Source: Caulobacter segnis ATCC 21756 (lineage in GTDB: Bacteria; Pseudomonadota; Alphaproteobacteria; Caulobacterales; Caulobacteraceae). From it: 64,000 nucleotides of DNA. The stretch lies in the NCBI RefSeq assembly GCF_000092285.1, contig NC_014100.1:558001-622000 (forward strand), written 5' to 3'. This document shows, in pieces, positions 9,218 to 18,953 of this stretch (positions within the stretch are counted from its first letter, which is position 1; every line of letters begins with the position of its first letter). Made by a program: the position numbers and the translations under genes. A model generated the notes under the pieces. The model had not been told where the DNA came from, searched no databases, and worked only from the letters and a program-made list of their open reading frames with translations.

Positions 9218-11190
9218 TCGATCTGGTTTTCCCCGACGGCTCCTCGCGACAGTATCCGGACGGCGCCACGGGCCGCGATGTCGCCGCCGCCATCTCCAAG
9301 TCGCTGGAAAAGAAGGCCCTGCTGATCAAGCTGGACGGCCAGCTGCTGGACCTCGACCGTCCGCTGACGCCCGATCTGCTGGCCGGCGAGCGCAAGTTCG
9401 AGATCCTGACGCGCGAGGCGCCCGAGGCCCTCGACACCATCCGCCACGACACGGCCCACGTGCTGGCCGAGGCGGTGCAGGAGCTGTTCCCGGGCACCCA
9501 GGTGACGATCGGCCCGAACGTCGAAGACGGCTTTTACTACGACTTCGCCCGCGACGAGCCGTTCAGCCTGGACGACCTGGAAAAGATCGAAAAGCGCATG
9601 AAGGAGATCGTCGACCGCGACGAGAAGATCTCGCGCGAGGTCTGGGATCGCGAAGAGGCGATCAAGCACTTCGATGACATCGGCGAGCAGTACAAGGCGC
9701 AGATCATCCGTGACCTGCCCCCGACGGACACGATCACGGTCTATCGCCAGGGGAACTGGAAGGACTTGTGCCGCGGTCCGCACCTGCCCTCGACCAAGCA
9801 TGTCGGCAAGGCCTTCAAGCTGACCAAGCTGGCCGGCGCCTATTGGCGTGGCGACCAGAACAACGCCCAGCTGCAGCGCATCTACGGCACGGCCTGGGCC
9901 TCGGAGGCCGATCTCGACGCCTATCTGAAGCGCATCGAGGAAGCCGAGAAGCGCGATCACCGCAAGCTCGGCAAGACGATGGACCTCTTCCACATCCAGG
10001 AAGAGGGCAAGGGCATGGTGTTCTGGCACCCGAAGGGCTGGGCGCTCTATCGCGTGCTCGAGGACTACATGCGCCGTCGCCTCGACGCGGCCGGCTACAA
10101 GGAGGTGAAGACCCCGCAGATCCTCGACAAGAGCCTGTGGGAGAAGTCGGGCCACGCCGAGAAGTTCGGCCACGCCATGTTCATGTGCGAGAGCGCCGAG
10201 GGCGAGGTCCTGGCGGTCAAGCCGATGAACTGCCCCGGCCACATCCAGATCTTCAACGTCGGCCAGAAGTCCTATCGCGAGCTGCCGCTGCGCATGGCCG
10301 AGTTCGGCGCCTGCCACCGCTACGAGCCGTCGGGCGCCATGCACGGGATCATGCGGGTGCGCGCCTTCACCCAGGACGACGCCCACATTTTCTGCCGCGA
10401 AGAGCAGGTCACGGAGGAAAGCGCCCGGTTCATCGAACTGTTGCGCTCGGTCTATAACGACCTGGGCATGACGCTCGCGGACACCAAGTTCTCGACGCGG
10501 CCCGACCTGCGCGCCGGCACGGACGAGGTCTGGGACAAGGCCGAGTCCGCCCTGTCGGCCGCCGCCGAGGCGGCGGGCGAGACGCTGGTGTTGCAGCCAG
10601 GCGAGGGCGCCTTCTACGGCCCGAAGCTGGAGTTCTCGCTGAAGGACGCCATCGGCCGCGTCTGGCAGTGCGGCACACTGCAACTTGATTTCGTTCTGCC
10701 GGAACGATTGGACGCTGAATACGTTTCGGAGGACGGTTCGAAGAAGCGTCCCGTGATGCTTCACCGTGCGATTTTGGGGTCGTTCGAACGTTTCATCGGC
10801 ATTCTGTTGGAGAACTTCGCGGGCGCTTTGCCCGTGTGGCTGGCGCCGACTCAGGTCGTCGTGGCCACGATCACCTCGGACGCCGACGACTATGCTCGCG
10901 AGGTCGTTGAGACGTTGACGAAACTAGGTATGCGCGCGGAACTGGACCTGCGAAATGAGAAGATCAACTATAAGATTCGCGAGCACAGCCTCGCCAAGGT
11001 GCCAGTGATCGCAGTGGTCGGACGTAAGGAAGCGGAGACGAGGCAGCTGGCCTTGCGTCGCCTAGGCGGCGAAGGGCAGAGCATCCTGTCGCTCGAGGAG
11101 GCCATCTCCGTGCTGACCTCCGACGCCACCCCGCCTGACGTGGCGCGCGCCCGCGCCGCCAAGGCCGTTCCGGAGGCGGTGACCGCCTGA
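9214..11190 (+). CDS. thrS: Threonyl-tRNA synthetase
   Basis: 658 aa. The domains are in the usual order: N-terminal TGS-like domain (to about residue 62), editing domain with [17 protein letters not shown], class II catalytic core with [21 protein letters not shown], the zinc-site KPMNCPGHI, motif 2 [32 protein letters not shown], motif 3 [18 protein letters not shown], and the anticodon-binding domain. It charges tRNA-Thr. The start overlaps yidD and the stop overlaps the next glycosyltransferase by one base. The C-terminal extension after the anticodon domain is Ala-rich. Confidence 0.98.
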   Translation: MIDLVFPDGSSRQYPDGATGRDVAAAISKSLEKKALLIKLDGQLLDLDRPLTPDLLAGERKFEILTREAPEALDTIRHDTAHVLAEAVQELFPGTQVTIGPNVEDGFYYDFARDEPFSLDDLEKIEKRMKEIVDRDEKISREVWDREEAIKHFDDIGEQYKAQIIRDLPPTDTITVYRQGNWKDLCRGPHLPSTKHVGKAFKLTKLAGAYWRGDQNNAQLQRIYGTAWASEADLDAYLKRIEEAEKRDHRKLGKTMDLFHIQEEGKGMVFWHPKGWALYRVLEDYMRRRLDAAGYKEVKTPQILDKSLWEKSGHAEKFGHAMFMCESAEGEVLAVKPMNCPGHIQIFNVGQKSYRELPLRMAEFGACHRYEPSGAMHGIMRVRAFTQDDAHIFCREEQVTEESARFIELLRSVYNDLGMTLADTKFSTRPDLRAGTDEVWDKAESALSAAAEAAGETLVLQPGEGAFYGPKLEFSLKDAIGRVWQCGTLQLDFVLPERLDAEYVSEDGSKKRPVMLHRAILGSFERFIGILLENFAGALPVWLAPTQVVVATITSDADDYAREVVETLTKLGMRAELDLRNEKINYKIREHSLAKVPVIAVVGRKEAETRQLALRRLGGEGQSILSLEEAISVLTSDATPPDVARARAAKAVPEAVTA

Positions 11191-12116
11191 TGAACAGCAT
11201 TCTCCCGTCCGTCTCGACCCTGACCGCGGGCGCCCGCCCGGCCCGACCGAATGTGTCGGTGGTCATGGTCGTGTACCGGACGGGAGAAGCGTTGGCCGAA
11301 AGCATCAAGCACGTTCTGGCCGAGCCGCTGGTCGACGAGTTCGTCATCGTCGACAACGGCTCGTGCGCGCACGAGCGTGACCTTCTGCGCTCCCTGGCCC
11401 TGACCGAACCGCGGGTGATCCTCAAGCAGGGCCATGGCAACATCGGCTTCGCGCGCGGGGCCAATCTGGGCGCCCAGACCTCGGGGGGCGAGCACATCGT
11501 CTTCCTCAATCCCGACGCCAACCTGCAGCCGGGCTGTGTCGGCGCCCTGGTCACGGCCTTCAAGGGCCAGGCGACCCCGACCATCGTCGGCGCCCGGGTG
11601 CTGAACGTCGATGGCACCGAGCAGCGCGGCGGCCGTCGGGGCGAGGTCACGCCGATCACCACGGTGCTGAGCTTCGGCCAACTGACCCGCCGCTATCCCA
11701 AGCTGGCCGCCTTCGAGATCCATCGCGAGCACGAGCCGTTGCCGCGCGCCCCCGTCCCGATGCCGACCATCTCCGGCGCCTGCTTCGCCATGCGTCGCCG
11801 GGACTTCGAGGCCCTGAACGGCTTCGACGAGGCCTATTTCCTGCACGTCGAGGACATCGACCTGTGCTGGCGCGCGCGCCGGGCGGGCGGCCAGGTGCTG
11901 TTCCAGCCCCAGGCGCGGGTCGTGCACCTGGGCCACACCAGCCTCGAGCACCCGGTGAAGGTGGAGTTCCACAAGGGCGTGGGCCTGACCCGCTACTTCA
12001 TCAAGCGCGCCGACAGCCTTCAGCTCTTCGCCGCCGCCGTCCTGCTGGCCCCGGCCATCATGCTGATGTCGGTGTTCCGCCCGCTGCTGTGGAAAATGAC
12101 CGGCCGGCCGATCTAG
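11190..12116 (+). CDS. Family 2 glycosyltransferase (rhamnosyltransferase-like)
   Basis: 308 aa. The GT-A fold is visible: NVSVVMVVYRTGEALAESI, DEFVIVDNGS, GNIGFARGANLGAQ, a DxD-like FLNPDANLQPG, and the acceptor-side FDEAYFLHVEDIDLCWRARRAGG. The C-terminus has one hydrophobic stretch (AAAVLLAPAIMLMSVF) that may anchor it to the membrane. Similar enzymes add rhamnose or related sugars to cell-surface polysaccharides. The ATG overlaps the thrS stop (TGATG), so it appears to share the thrS transcript. Confidence 0.88.
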   Translation: MNSILPSVSTLTAGARPARPNVSVVMVVYRTGEALAESIKHVLAEPLVDEFVIVDNGSCAHERDLLRSLALTEPRVILKQGHGNIGFARGANLGAQTSGGEHIVFLNPDANLQPGCVGALVTAFKGQATPTIVGARVLNVDGTEQRGGRRGEVTPITTVLSFGQLTRRYPKLAAFEIHREHEPLPRAPVPMPTISGACFAMRRRDFEALNGFDEAYFLHVEDIDLCWRARRAGGQVLFQPQARVVHLGHTSLEHPVKVEFHKGVGLTRYFIKRADSLQLFAAAVLLAPAIMLMSVFRPLLWKMTGRPI

Positions 12117-12134
12117 GCGCGGCCGACAAGAGGA

Positions 12135-12509
12135 CTACATCGGCGCGATCGTCTCGAACCGCAGCCCCTCCGGCCCCTCGATCGAGGTCGGCGCCTGCAG
12201 ATTCCGCGCGGGCAGCAGCGCGCGATAACGCTCATACAGCGCCTTCATGTCCCGACCGGGCTTCGCCGTCAGGCAGAGGTCGTACTCGCCCTCCCGGCCC
12301 CAGGGCCTGCGTTCCAAGCGCGCCACGTCGCGGTCCGCCTTGATCGCCGCCGCAACCTTGTCCGCCAGCGGCCGATCGATGCCGGCGCCATAGCTGCCGA
12401 ACTTGATCGTCACGTCGCAGCGCCCCGCGCCCCCGGGGGAGGCTTCGGGCGTCGCGGCCGCCGCGCAGGCGCTCAAGGAGAGGGCGAGCAGGGCGGCTAG
12501 GCGTGTCAT
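12135..12509 (-). CDS. Small predicted lipoprotein, unknown function
   Basis: 124 aa. It begins MTRLAALLALSLSACAAAATPE, a short signal peptide with a lipobox (LSAC), so it should be lipid-anchored. The mature part (CDVTIKFGSYGAGIDRPLADKVAAAI) has alternating strand and helix character and two Cys that could pair. I do not recognise a family. The start overlaps the stop of the HMG-CoA-lyase-like gene by 4 bp, so it is the last gene of a three-gene minus-strand operon. Confidence 0.75.
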   Translation of the reverse strand: MTRLAALLALSLSACAAAATPEASPGGAGRCDVTIKFGSYGAGIDRPLADKVAAAIKADRDVARLERRPWGREGEYDLCLTAKPGRDMKALYERYRALLPARNLQAPTSIEGPEGLRFETIAPM

Positions 12510-13405
12510 GCGGGGAACCCTCCGGCGCGGGCGAGGGACGAGGCGGGAGCCTTGCCCAGGCGGTCGCTGATCTCGCGGCCGATGGCGATCAGGGCCGCCA
12601 GGTCATAACCGGTCTCGAAGCCGGCGCGTTCCAGCATGTAGACGAGGTCTTCGGTCCCGATATTGCCCGTGGCGGCGGGGGCGAACGGACAGCCGCCCAG
12701 GCCGCCGACCGAGGCGTCCAGCACGTCGACGCCGGCCTCGACGCTGGCGTAGGCGTTGGCCAGGCCGGTGTTGCGGGTGTCGTGGAAATGCATGCGCAGG
12801 CGCGCGTCCGGCGCGGCGGCGCGGACCGCCTCGATCCGCTTGCGCACGGTCCAGGGATCGGCGACGCCGATCGTGTCGGCGATGGCGATCTCCGGCACGC
12901 CCAGGGCGGCGGCCTCGCGAACGATCGCCACGACTTGGTCCTGGCTGACCTCGCCGTCGAAAGGACAGCCGAAGGCGACCGAGATGGTGGCGGTGATCGG
13001 CGGGCCGCCGTCGATCGCCTGCCGCTCGGCGATGGCGGCCAGGGTGTCGATCTGCTGGGCCACCGTGGCGCCCTGGTTGCGGACCCCGAAACCGTCCGAC
13101 GCGCAGACCACGACATTGGCCTCGTCGCAGCCGGTCGAAATGCAGCGCTCCCAACCGCGCAGATTCAGCACGAGACCGATCCGCGAACGGCTCGGATCGG
13201 CGGGCAGGGCGGCCATGATGTCCTCGGCGCCGGCCATCTGCGGGACGCGGGCGGGATTGACGAACGAGACCACCTCGGTGCGCCGCGCGCCGGCGGCTTC
13301 CAGCTTGCCGATCAGGTCCAGCTTCTCGGCGACCGACAGCGAGATCTTCTCGTTCTGCAGGCCGTCGCGCGGCCCGACCTCGACGATTTCGATGAAGCGG
13401 CTCAT
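12506..13405 (-). CDS. Hydroxymethylglutaryl-CoA lyase (HMGL-like)
   Basis: 299 aa. The N-terminus IEIVEVGPRDGLQNEK is the diagnostic start of HMG-CoA lyases, followed by EVVSFVNPARVPQMAGAEDI. A metal site can be inferred from RMHFHDTRNTGLANAY. The active-site Cys loop of the family appears as VGGLGGCPFAPAATGNIGTED. The enzyme cleaves HMG-CoA to acetyl-CoA and acetoacetate in leucine degradation. The other leucine-degradation genes are not adjacent. It overlaps both neighbours by 4 bp. Confidence 0.93.
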   Translation of the reverse strand: MSRFIEIVEVGPRDGLQNEKISLSVAEKLDLIGKLEAAGARRTEVVSFVNPARVPQMAGAEDIMAALPADPSRSRIGLVLNLRGWERCISTGCDEANVVVCASDGFGVRNQGATVAQQIDTLAAIAERQAIDGGPPITATISVAFGCPFDGEVSQDQVVAIVREAAALGVPEIAIADTIGVADPWTVRKRIEAVRAAAPDARLRMHFHDTRNTGLANAYASVEAGVDVLDASVGGLGGCPFAPAATGNIGTEDLVYMLERAGFETGYDLAALIAIGREISDRLGKAPASSLARAGGFPA

Positions 13406-15120
13406 CGCTGCGACTCCTCGGCGGGTTCGGTCGGTTCGACGGCGTCCTCGGCGGGGGGCAGGGGTTCGCCGCGATAGACGGTGAGCCGTTCGCGATCCCC
13501 GTCGGAATAGTTCAGGCCCTCGACGGTCGTCACGGGGCGCGGCGCCAGGCCCAGTTGATCCATGGCGGCGCGGAACGGCTTTTCCTCGCGGCCCTCCACG
13601 ATGGCGGGGCGGCCCTCGGCGATGGCGTCCGCCGCGCCTTCGCCGTCAGTCAGCTGGGTGGTCGTGCCCAGCTGGAAGATCAGGCTAGGTTCGGCGTAGC
13701 CGGTCACGGCCACCGGGCCGGGCGCGCCGGAGCGCGGCGAAAGCCGGGCCTGGTTCAGGGCCTGGGCGAGGTCGCGCGACAGGAAGAGCGGCTCCAGCCG
13801 TGGGATCAGACCGGCGGTCAGGGCGATGTGGGCGGCGATCCCCAGGGCGCCGGCGACGAACAGCGCCCGCACCGCATGACGCCGCGCCACCAGAACCGCC
13901 CCCGCCCCGGCGCTCCCGGCGGCCAGGGCGAAGGCCGCGGCCACGACGGTCCAGCCGAGATCATGGGCGGTTCCGAACTCCTTCTGGCCGTAGATGGCGA
14001 CCGCGGCCAGCAGCGCGCCCATCAGCACCGACAGTCCTCCGCCCAACCAGCGGACGAGCTTACCCAGAGGTTCTCGCACGGCCGCCGCCATCAGCATGGC
14101 CAGGGCCCCATAGGCGGGCAGGGCGTAGTGGACCAGCTTGGTCGGCAGCAGCTCGAACATCAGCCAGGTTGGGACCAGCCAGCACACGGCGAAGCGTACG
14201 CCCGGATCCTTGCGGCGGGTCCACGCAACGGCGAGGCCGGCCGGCAGCAGGACGGTGGCGGGGAACGACAACAGCGGCGAGAGCAGGGCGTGATAGCCGA
14301 ACGGCCCCGCGTGTCCCTCCTGGCCGCCGGCCATCTTGGGGGCCAGGTCGCCGCCGATCGCCGTGCCCCAGAAGGCGCCGTCGGTGGCCACGGTGATCAT
14401 CATCGCCCAGGGCAGCACCACGGCGGCGAACAGGATCAGGCCCCAGGTCCAGCCAAGGTCCTTCATCCACCGCGCCTTGCGGTCCCAGAGGGCGAGAGCC
14501 GCCAACGCCAGGAATACGGTCAGAAGGCCGACGGGCCCCTTGATCAGCGCCGCCAAGGACAGGCCCATCCAGAAGGCGAACTTGGTCAGCTTGCTCGCCG
14601 ACTCGCCTTTCAGCTGGGCGGCGTAGATCCGCGCCAGCGCGCCCATGGCCAGGGTCGTGGTCCCGCAAAGCGCCGCGTCGGTCTTGGCGATGAAGGCTTC
14701 CGACGACAGTAGGAAGGTCGCGCCCAGGATCGAGCCGGCGATCAGTCCCGTGCGGGGATCCAGCAGCGCGGCCGCGCCCCAGGCGCAGGCCGCCGCCGCA
14801 AGCATCGCGCCCAGCAGCGAGGGGATGCGATAGGCCCAGATCCGGCGGTCCTCGGCGTCGGAGAAGGTCTTGACGCTGACCGCCTGCAGCCAGTGGATGC
14901 CGACCGGCTTCTTGAAGCGCGGCTGATCCTGGAACTTGATGACGACGTAGTCGCCGGTCTCCAGCATCTGCGAGGTGGCCTGCGCGAAGCGCGACTCGTC
15001 ACGGTCCAACGGCGGCATGGCCAGCAGGCCGGGCAGTCCGGCGATCAAGGCGACGAGGGCGGCGAACAGAGGGCCGCGCCACCCCCGGCTCCAGTCATCC
15101 AGGCGAGATTCAAGCGTCAT
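13402..15120 (-). CDS. ArnT/PMT-type glycosyltransferase (GT39/GT83-like), integral membrane
   Basis: 572 aa from the ATG at 15120 (MTLESRLDDW); the open frame continues upstream into the neighbour's promoter. It has about 11-12 hydrophobic helices. The periplasmic loop after helix 1 carries the catalytic acidic motif (PPLDRDESRFAQATSQML) and the ArnT-like FKKPVGIHWLQ. Family knowledge: these enzymes move a sugar from a polyprenyl-phosphate donor onto lipid A or protein at the outer face of the inner membrane. Divergent from a DPM1/ArnC-like GT2 (55 bp gap), which would make the donor. Confidence 0.9.
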   Translation of the reverse strand: MTLESRLDDWSRGWRGPLFAALVALIAGLPGLLAMPPLDRDESRFAQATSQMLETGDYVVIKFQDQPRFKKPVGIHWLQAVSVKTFSDAEDRRIWAYRIPSLLGAMLAAAACAWGAAALLDPRTGLIAGSILGATFLLSSEAFIAKTDAALCGTTTLAMGALARIYAAQLKGESASKLTKFAFWMGLSLAALIKGPVGLLTVFLALAALALWDRKARWMKDLGWTWGLILFAAVVLPWAMMITVATDGAFWGTAIGGDLAPKMAGGQEGHAGPFGYHALLSPLLSFPATVLLPAGLAVAWTRRKDPGVRFAVCWLVPTWLMFELLPTKLVHYALPAYGALAMLMAAAVREPLGKLVRWLGGGLSVLMGALLAAVAIYGQKEFGTAHDLGWTVVAAAFALAAGSAGAGAVLVARRHAVRALFVAGALGIAAHIALTAGLIPRLEPLFLSRDLAQALNQARLSPRSGAPGPVAVTGYAEPSLIFQLGTTTQLTDGEGAADAIAEGRPAIVEGREEKPFRAAMDQLGLAPRPVTTVEGLNYSDGDRERLTVYRGEPLPPAEDAVEPTEPAEESQR

Positions 15121-15175
15121 GGCGCCTGGAATAGCACGATCTTTCCCGAAGCAACTTTTGCTGTATGAGGAGGCG

Positions 15176-15913
15176 ATGAACGACATCGTCTCGCCGACGC
15201 CCGATTTCTCCGTCGTCGTCCCCGTTTTCGACGAGGGCGAGGCCGCGCCGAAGCTGGCGCGCGAGATCGCCGCCGCCTTCGCCGGCGAAAACTACGAGAT
15301 GATCTTCATCGACGACGCCAGCCGCGACGACACCAAGGCGCGGCTGATGGCCTTGAAGGCCGAAATTCCGCAGTTGCGCGTGCTGGGTCATCGCAAGAAC
15401 TCGGGCCAGAGCCGCGCCGTGCGCAGCGGCGTCCTGGCCGCTCGCGGCCCGATCGTCATCACCCTCGACGGCGACGGCCAGAACGATCCGGCCGACGCGC
15501 CGCGCCTGGCCAAGGCCTTGGCGGCCGGCCCCGAAACGCTGGCGCTGGTCGGCGGCGAGCGCGTGAAGCGCCAGGACAGCAACGCCAAGCGCTTCGCCTC
15601 CAAGTTCGGAAACGGGGTGCGCAAGCGCCTGCTCAAGGACACCGCCAACGACACCGGCTGCGGGCTGAAGGCGTTCCGCCGCGAGGCCTTCCTGCGCCTG
15701 CCGTACTTCGATCACATCCACCGCTATATCCCGGCCCTGATGCTGCGCGAGGGCTACGAGGTCGCGTTCCAGCCGGTCAATCACCGGCATCGCGAGACGG
15801 GGGTGTCCAAGTACACGAACCTCGGGCGCCTCAAGGCCTCGATCTCCGATCTCCTGGGCGTGATGTGGCTGCAATCGCGGGCCCGCAATCCCCAGGGCGT
15901 CGACGAGGTCTAG
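15176..15913 (+). CDS. Family 2 glycosyltransferase, polyprenyl-phosphate sugar synthase type (DPM1/ArnC-like)
   Basis: 245 aa. Start at 15176, preceded by a good Shine-Dalgarno (GAGGAGG). Motifs: FSVVVPVFDEGEAAPKL, YEMIFIDDASRDDTKARL, the DxD-type VITLDGDGQNDPADAPRL and the late HIHRYIPALMLREGYEVAF-type segment. There are no C-terminal membrane helices, as in soluble or peripheral DPM1-like enzymes. It probably loads a sugar onto undecaprenyl phosphate for the divergent ArnT-like transferase. The sugar is not determinable. Confidence 0.9.
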   Translation: MNDIVSPTPDFSVVVPVFDEGEAAPKLAREIAAAFAGENYEMIFIDDASRDDTKARLMALKAEIPQLRVLGHRKNSGQSRAVRSGVLAARGPIVITLDGDGQNDPADAPRLAKALAAGPETLALVGGERVKRQDSNAKRFASKFGNGVRKRLLKDTANDTGCGLKAFRREAFLRLPYFDHIHRYIPALMLREGYEVAFQPVNHRHRETGVSKYTNLGRLKASISDLLGVMWLQSRARNPQGVDEV

Positions 15914-16019
15914 GCCCGAGGACCCGAGTCGAAAGGTCGCGCCGGCTTCACCCGGCCAGGAAATCCCGTTAGGCCTTAACCACCACGACGCCGGGGGCGC
16001 CGTCGAAGGGGAAAGTTCG

Positions 16020-16439
16020 ATGTTCGCCGCGGTTCCGCTGCTGGCCCTGCCGGTCCTGGTCTACAACCTGATCGTCCTGCTCCTGCCGGGCGGCTTCAAG
16101 GCGGCGGACGCCACCCTGCGCCTGGCCGAGCCGCTCTTCACCATCCGCATGACCTCTGGCGCGGGGTGGGCCGTCAGCCTCTCCGACCTGCTGCTGGCCG
16201 GCGCGCTGGTGGTTCTGTTCGTCGAGCTGCTGAAATCGACCAACAGCAAGCGTCTCGCCATCGTCAATCACTCGCTGTCGATGGTGCTGTTCATCGTTTG
16301 CCTGGTCGAGTTCCTGCTGCTGCCAGCCTTCGCGACCTCGACCTTCTTCCTGCTGGCCCTGATGGTGCTGCTGGACGTGCTGGCCGGCTTTATCGTCACC
16401 ATCGTGGCCGCCCGGCGCGACGTCGACTTCGGGGAATGA
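16020..16439 (+). CDS. Small integral membrane protein, unknown function
   Basis: 139 aa with four predicted membrane helices (about 2-24, 50-72, 84-104 and 106-128) and a short charged C-terminus (RRDVDFGE). No family is recognised. The gene is followed by convergent trmL with a 2-bp gap. The 106 bp upstream contain TTAGGCCTTAACC, and the start is preceded by GAAGGGGAAAG, an acceptable ribosome-binding site. Confidence 0.75.
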   Translation: MFAAVPLLALPVLVYNLIVLLLPGGFKAADATLRLAEPLFTIRMTSGAGWAVSLSDLLLAGALVVLFVELLKSTNSKRLAIVNHSLSMVLFIVCLVEFLLLPAFATSTFFLLALMVLLDVLAGFIVTIVAARRDVDFGE

Positions 16440-16441
16440 GC

Positions 16442-16900
16442 CTATTCCGGAAAGCCGCCGGTCTGCCGGAGCGCCTCGCCCAGGGCCATGGCGGCGGTGG
16501 TCGCCAGGTTCATCGAGCGGGTCTCGGGGCGGATCGGGATAATGATCCGTCCGTGGACGGCGGCGTGGACCTCCTCCGGCGCGCCGCGACTCTCGTTGCC
16601 GAACAGCAGGGTGTCGCCAGGCGCGAACTCAAACCTGTGAAACGGTGTCGCACCCCGGGTCGTGAAGAGCAGCAGCCGTCCGTCAACGCGCTCCGGCGCC
16701 TTAAGGAATGCCCCCCAACTGTCGTGCCGCTTGAGGTGGGCCAGGGGGCCATAATCGAGCGCCGCTCGCTTCAAGCTCTTGTCATCCAAAGGAAAACTGC
16801 AGGGCTCGATGACGTCGAGGCCCACGCCGAAGCAGGCGGACAAACGAATGGCCGCCCCGACGTTTTGGGGAATGCCTGGTTGAAAAAGTGCGATGCGCAT
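16442..16900 (-). CDS. trmL: tRNA (cytidine(34)-2'-O)-methyltransferase TrmL
   Basis: 152 aa from the ATG at 16900; a longer frame runs on upstream but overlaps the petA promoter region. This is the short SPOUT methyltransferase: MRIALFQPGIPQNVGAAIRLSACFG at the start, DTLLFGNESRGAPEEVHAAV in the middle, and the knot motif IPIRPETRSMNLATTAAMALGEALRQ at the end. It methylates the wobble base of certain tRNA-Leu species. Divergent from petA; the 204-bp gap holds both promoters. Confidence 0.95.
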   Translation of the reverse strand: MRIALFQPGIPQNVGAAIRLSACFGVGLDVIEPCSFPLDDKSLKRAALDYGPLAHLKRHDSWGAFLKAPERVDGRLLLFTTRGATPFHRFEFAPGDTLLFGNESRGAPEEVHAAVHGRIIIPIRPETRSMNLATTAAMALGEALRQTGGFPE

Positions 16901-17104
16901 AATAAGCGAACCAACCACAGGGGCAGCAGGGGCTTTGCCACGAATCGAAAGGACTTGCGGACTCCGTCCGCGCGTCCGATACGACGATCCGACCGCTGCC
17001 TTGTGGCGGAGATCCGCTTGCGGGTCGAGCAAGATATGGCGTCGAATGACGCTTCTCCAAGCCGGTCGCTTCCGCGGCCCGGCGGAATCGAAGGGTGACG
17101 TAAG

Positions 17105-17656
17105 GTGGCCGACACCGCCGTGGGCGCAACGACCGAGCCGGAACACGGGAGCGATCCCTCCCGGCGCGACTTCATTCACATCGCCGCGATCGCGGCCGCC
17201 GCCGGCGGCGCCGCGACCCTGGTCTGGCCGTTCATCGACCAGATGAACCCGTCCGCGGACACGCGGGCCCTGGCTTCGACCGAGTTCGACCTGACCAAGG
17301 TCGCCGAGGGCCAGCAGGTCACGATCAAGTGGCGCGGCAAGCCGCTCTTCGTGCGCAACCGCACCAAGGCCGAGATCGCCAAGGCTGTCGCCGACGACAG
17401 CGCGGCGATGAAGGATCCCGCCACCGACGCCTCGCGCGTGAAGCCGGGCAAGGCCCAATGGCTGATCGTCGGCGGCAACTGCACCCACCTGGGCTGCGTG
17501 CCGACCTTCGGCGGCGGCGAGTACGGCGGCTGGTTCTGCCCGTGCCACGGCTCGGTCTACGACACCTCGGGTCGTATCCGTAAGGGCCCCGCGCCCACGA
17601 ACCTGGTGGTTCCGGAATACGCCTTCCTCACCGACACCAAGGTCAAGATCGGCTAA
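17105..17656 (+). CDS. petA: Ubiquinol-cytochrome c reductase, Rieske iron-sulfur subunit
   Basis: 183 aa with a GTG start. The N-terminus carries a twin-arginine element and a membrane anchor ([23 protein letters not shown]). The two cluster motifs are intact: CTHLGC and CPCHGS. It holds the 2Fe-2S centre of the cytochrome bc1 complex and takes electrons from ubiquinol. First gene of petABC; petB follows 5 bp after the stop. Length and order match the alphaproteobacterial fbc/pet operon. Confidence 0.98.
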   Translation: MADTAVGATTEPEHGSDPSRRDFIHIAAIAAAAGGAATLVWPFIDQMNPSADTRALASTEFDLTKVAEGQQVTIKWRGKPLFVRNRTKAEIAKAVADDSAAMKDPATDASRVKPGKAQWLIVGGNCTHLGCVPTFGGGEYGGWFCPCHGSVYDTSGRIRKGPAPTNLVVPEYAFLTDTKVKIG

Positions 17657-17661
17657 GCGAG

Positions 17662-18948
17662 ATGAGCGGACATTCGACCTATCAACCCAAGACCGGTTTC
17701 GAGCGCTGGCTCGACGCCCGTCTGCCGATCGTGCGTCTGGGCTACGACTCGTTCGTCGACTATCCCACGCCGCGTAACCTGAACTACTGGTGGACGTTCG
17801 GCGGCATCCTGTCGCTGTGCCTGGCCTCCCAGCTGATCACCGGCATCATCCTGGTGATGCACTACACGCCGAGCGCCTCGGGCGCCTTCGCGTCGGTCGA
17901 GCACATCATGCGCGACGTGAACTACGGCTGGCTGATCCGCTACATGCACGCCAACGGCGCGTCGATGTTCTTCATCGCCGTCTACATCCACATGCTGCGC
18001 GGCCTCTACTACGGCTCCTACAAGGCGCCCCGCGAAGTGCTGTGGCTGCTGGGCTGCGTGATCTACCTGCTGATGATGGCGACCGCCTTCATGGGCTACG
18101 TCCTGCCCTGGGGCCAGATGTCGTTCCACGGCGCCGTCGTGATCACCAACCTGTTCGGCGCCCTGCCGCTGGTCGGCGAGAGCATCACCACCTGGCTGTG
18201 GGGCGGCTTCGCGGTCGACAACCCGACCCTGAACCGCTTCTTCTCGCTGCACTACCTGCTGCCCTTCATGATCGCGGGCGTCGTGATCCTGCACATCTGG
18301 GCGCTGCACGTGGTGGGCCAGAACAACCCGACCGGCGTCGAGCCGAAGTCGAAGGCCGACACCCTGCCCTTCACGCCGTACGCGACGGTGAAGGACGGCT
18401 TCGCGATGAGCGTCTTCCTGATCCTCTTCGCCTTCTTCGTCTTCTACATGCCGAACGCCTTGGGCCACGCCGACAACTACATCGAGGCCAACCCGCTGGT
18501 GACGCCGTCGCACATCGTTCCGGAATGGTACTTCCTGCCGTTCTACGCGATCCTGCGCGCCGTGCCGGACAAGCTGATGGGCGTGCTGGCCATGTTCGGC
18601 GCCATCGCCTGCTTGTTCGCCCTGCCTTGGCTGGACACCTCGAAGGTGCGCTCGATGCGCTACCGCCCGACCGCGAAGATCTACTTCGTGTTCTTCCTGG
18701 TGGCCTGCTGCATCCTGGGCGTCTGCGGCGCCAAGCTGCCCGACGATCCGGTGATCCCGCACCTGACCACGTTCCAGCTGATGGGTTCGGACCTGAACAG
18801 CTTCGTGTGGCTCTCGCGCGTCGCCTCGCTCTACTACTTCGCTTTCTTCCTGGTCGTGCTGCCGGTCCTGGGTCTGGTCGAGAAGACCCTGCCCGTGCCG
18901 GACTCGATCGCCTCGCCGGCCCTCTCGGCCGACGCCAAGAAGGGTTGA
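17662..18948 (+). CDS. petB: Cytochrome b subunit of the bc1 complex
   Basis: 428 aa. Full-length cytochrome b with eight membrane segments. The Qo-site signature [11 protein letters not shown] is present, and the heme-binding His pairs lie in [23 protein letters not shown] and in [40 protein letters not shown] is the usual cd1/Qo region. It catalyses ubiquinol oxidation and quinone reduction. petC starts 5 bp downstream. Confidence 0.98.
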   Translation: MSGHSTYQPKTGFERWLDARLPIVRLGYDSFVDYPTPRNLNYWWTFGGILSLCLASQLITGIILVMHYTPSASGAFASVEHIMRDVNYGWLIRYMHANGASMFFIAVYIHMLRGLYYGSYKAPREVLWLLGCVIYLLMMATAFMGYVLPWGQMSFHGAVVITNLFGALPLVGESITTWLWGGFAVDNPTLNRFFSLHYLLPFMIAGVVILHIWALHVVGQNNPTGVEPKSKADTLPFTPYATVKDGFAMSVFLILFAFFVFYMPNALGHADNYIEANPLVTPSHIVPEWYFLPFYAILRAVPDKLMGVLAMFGAIACLFALPWLDTSKVRSMRYRPTAKIYFVFFLVACCILGVCGAKLPDDPVIPHLTTFQLMGSDLNSFVWLSRVASLYYFAFFLVVLPVLGLVEKTLPVPDSIASPALSADAKKG

Positions 18949-18953
18949 TCCCG

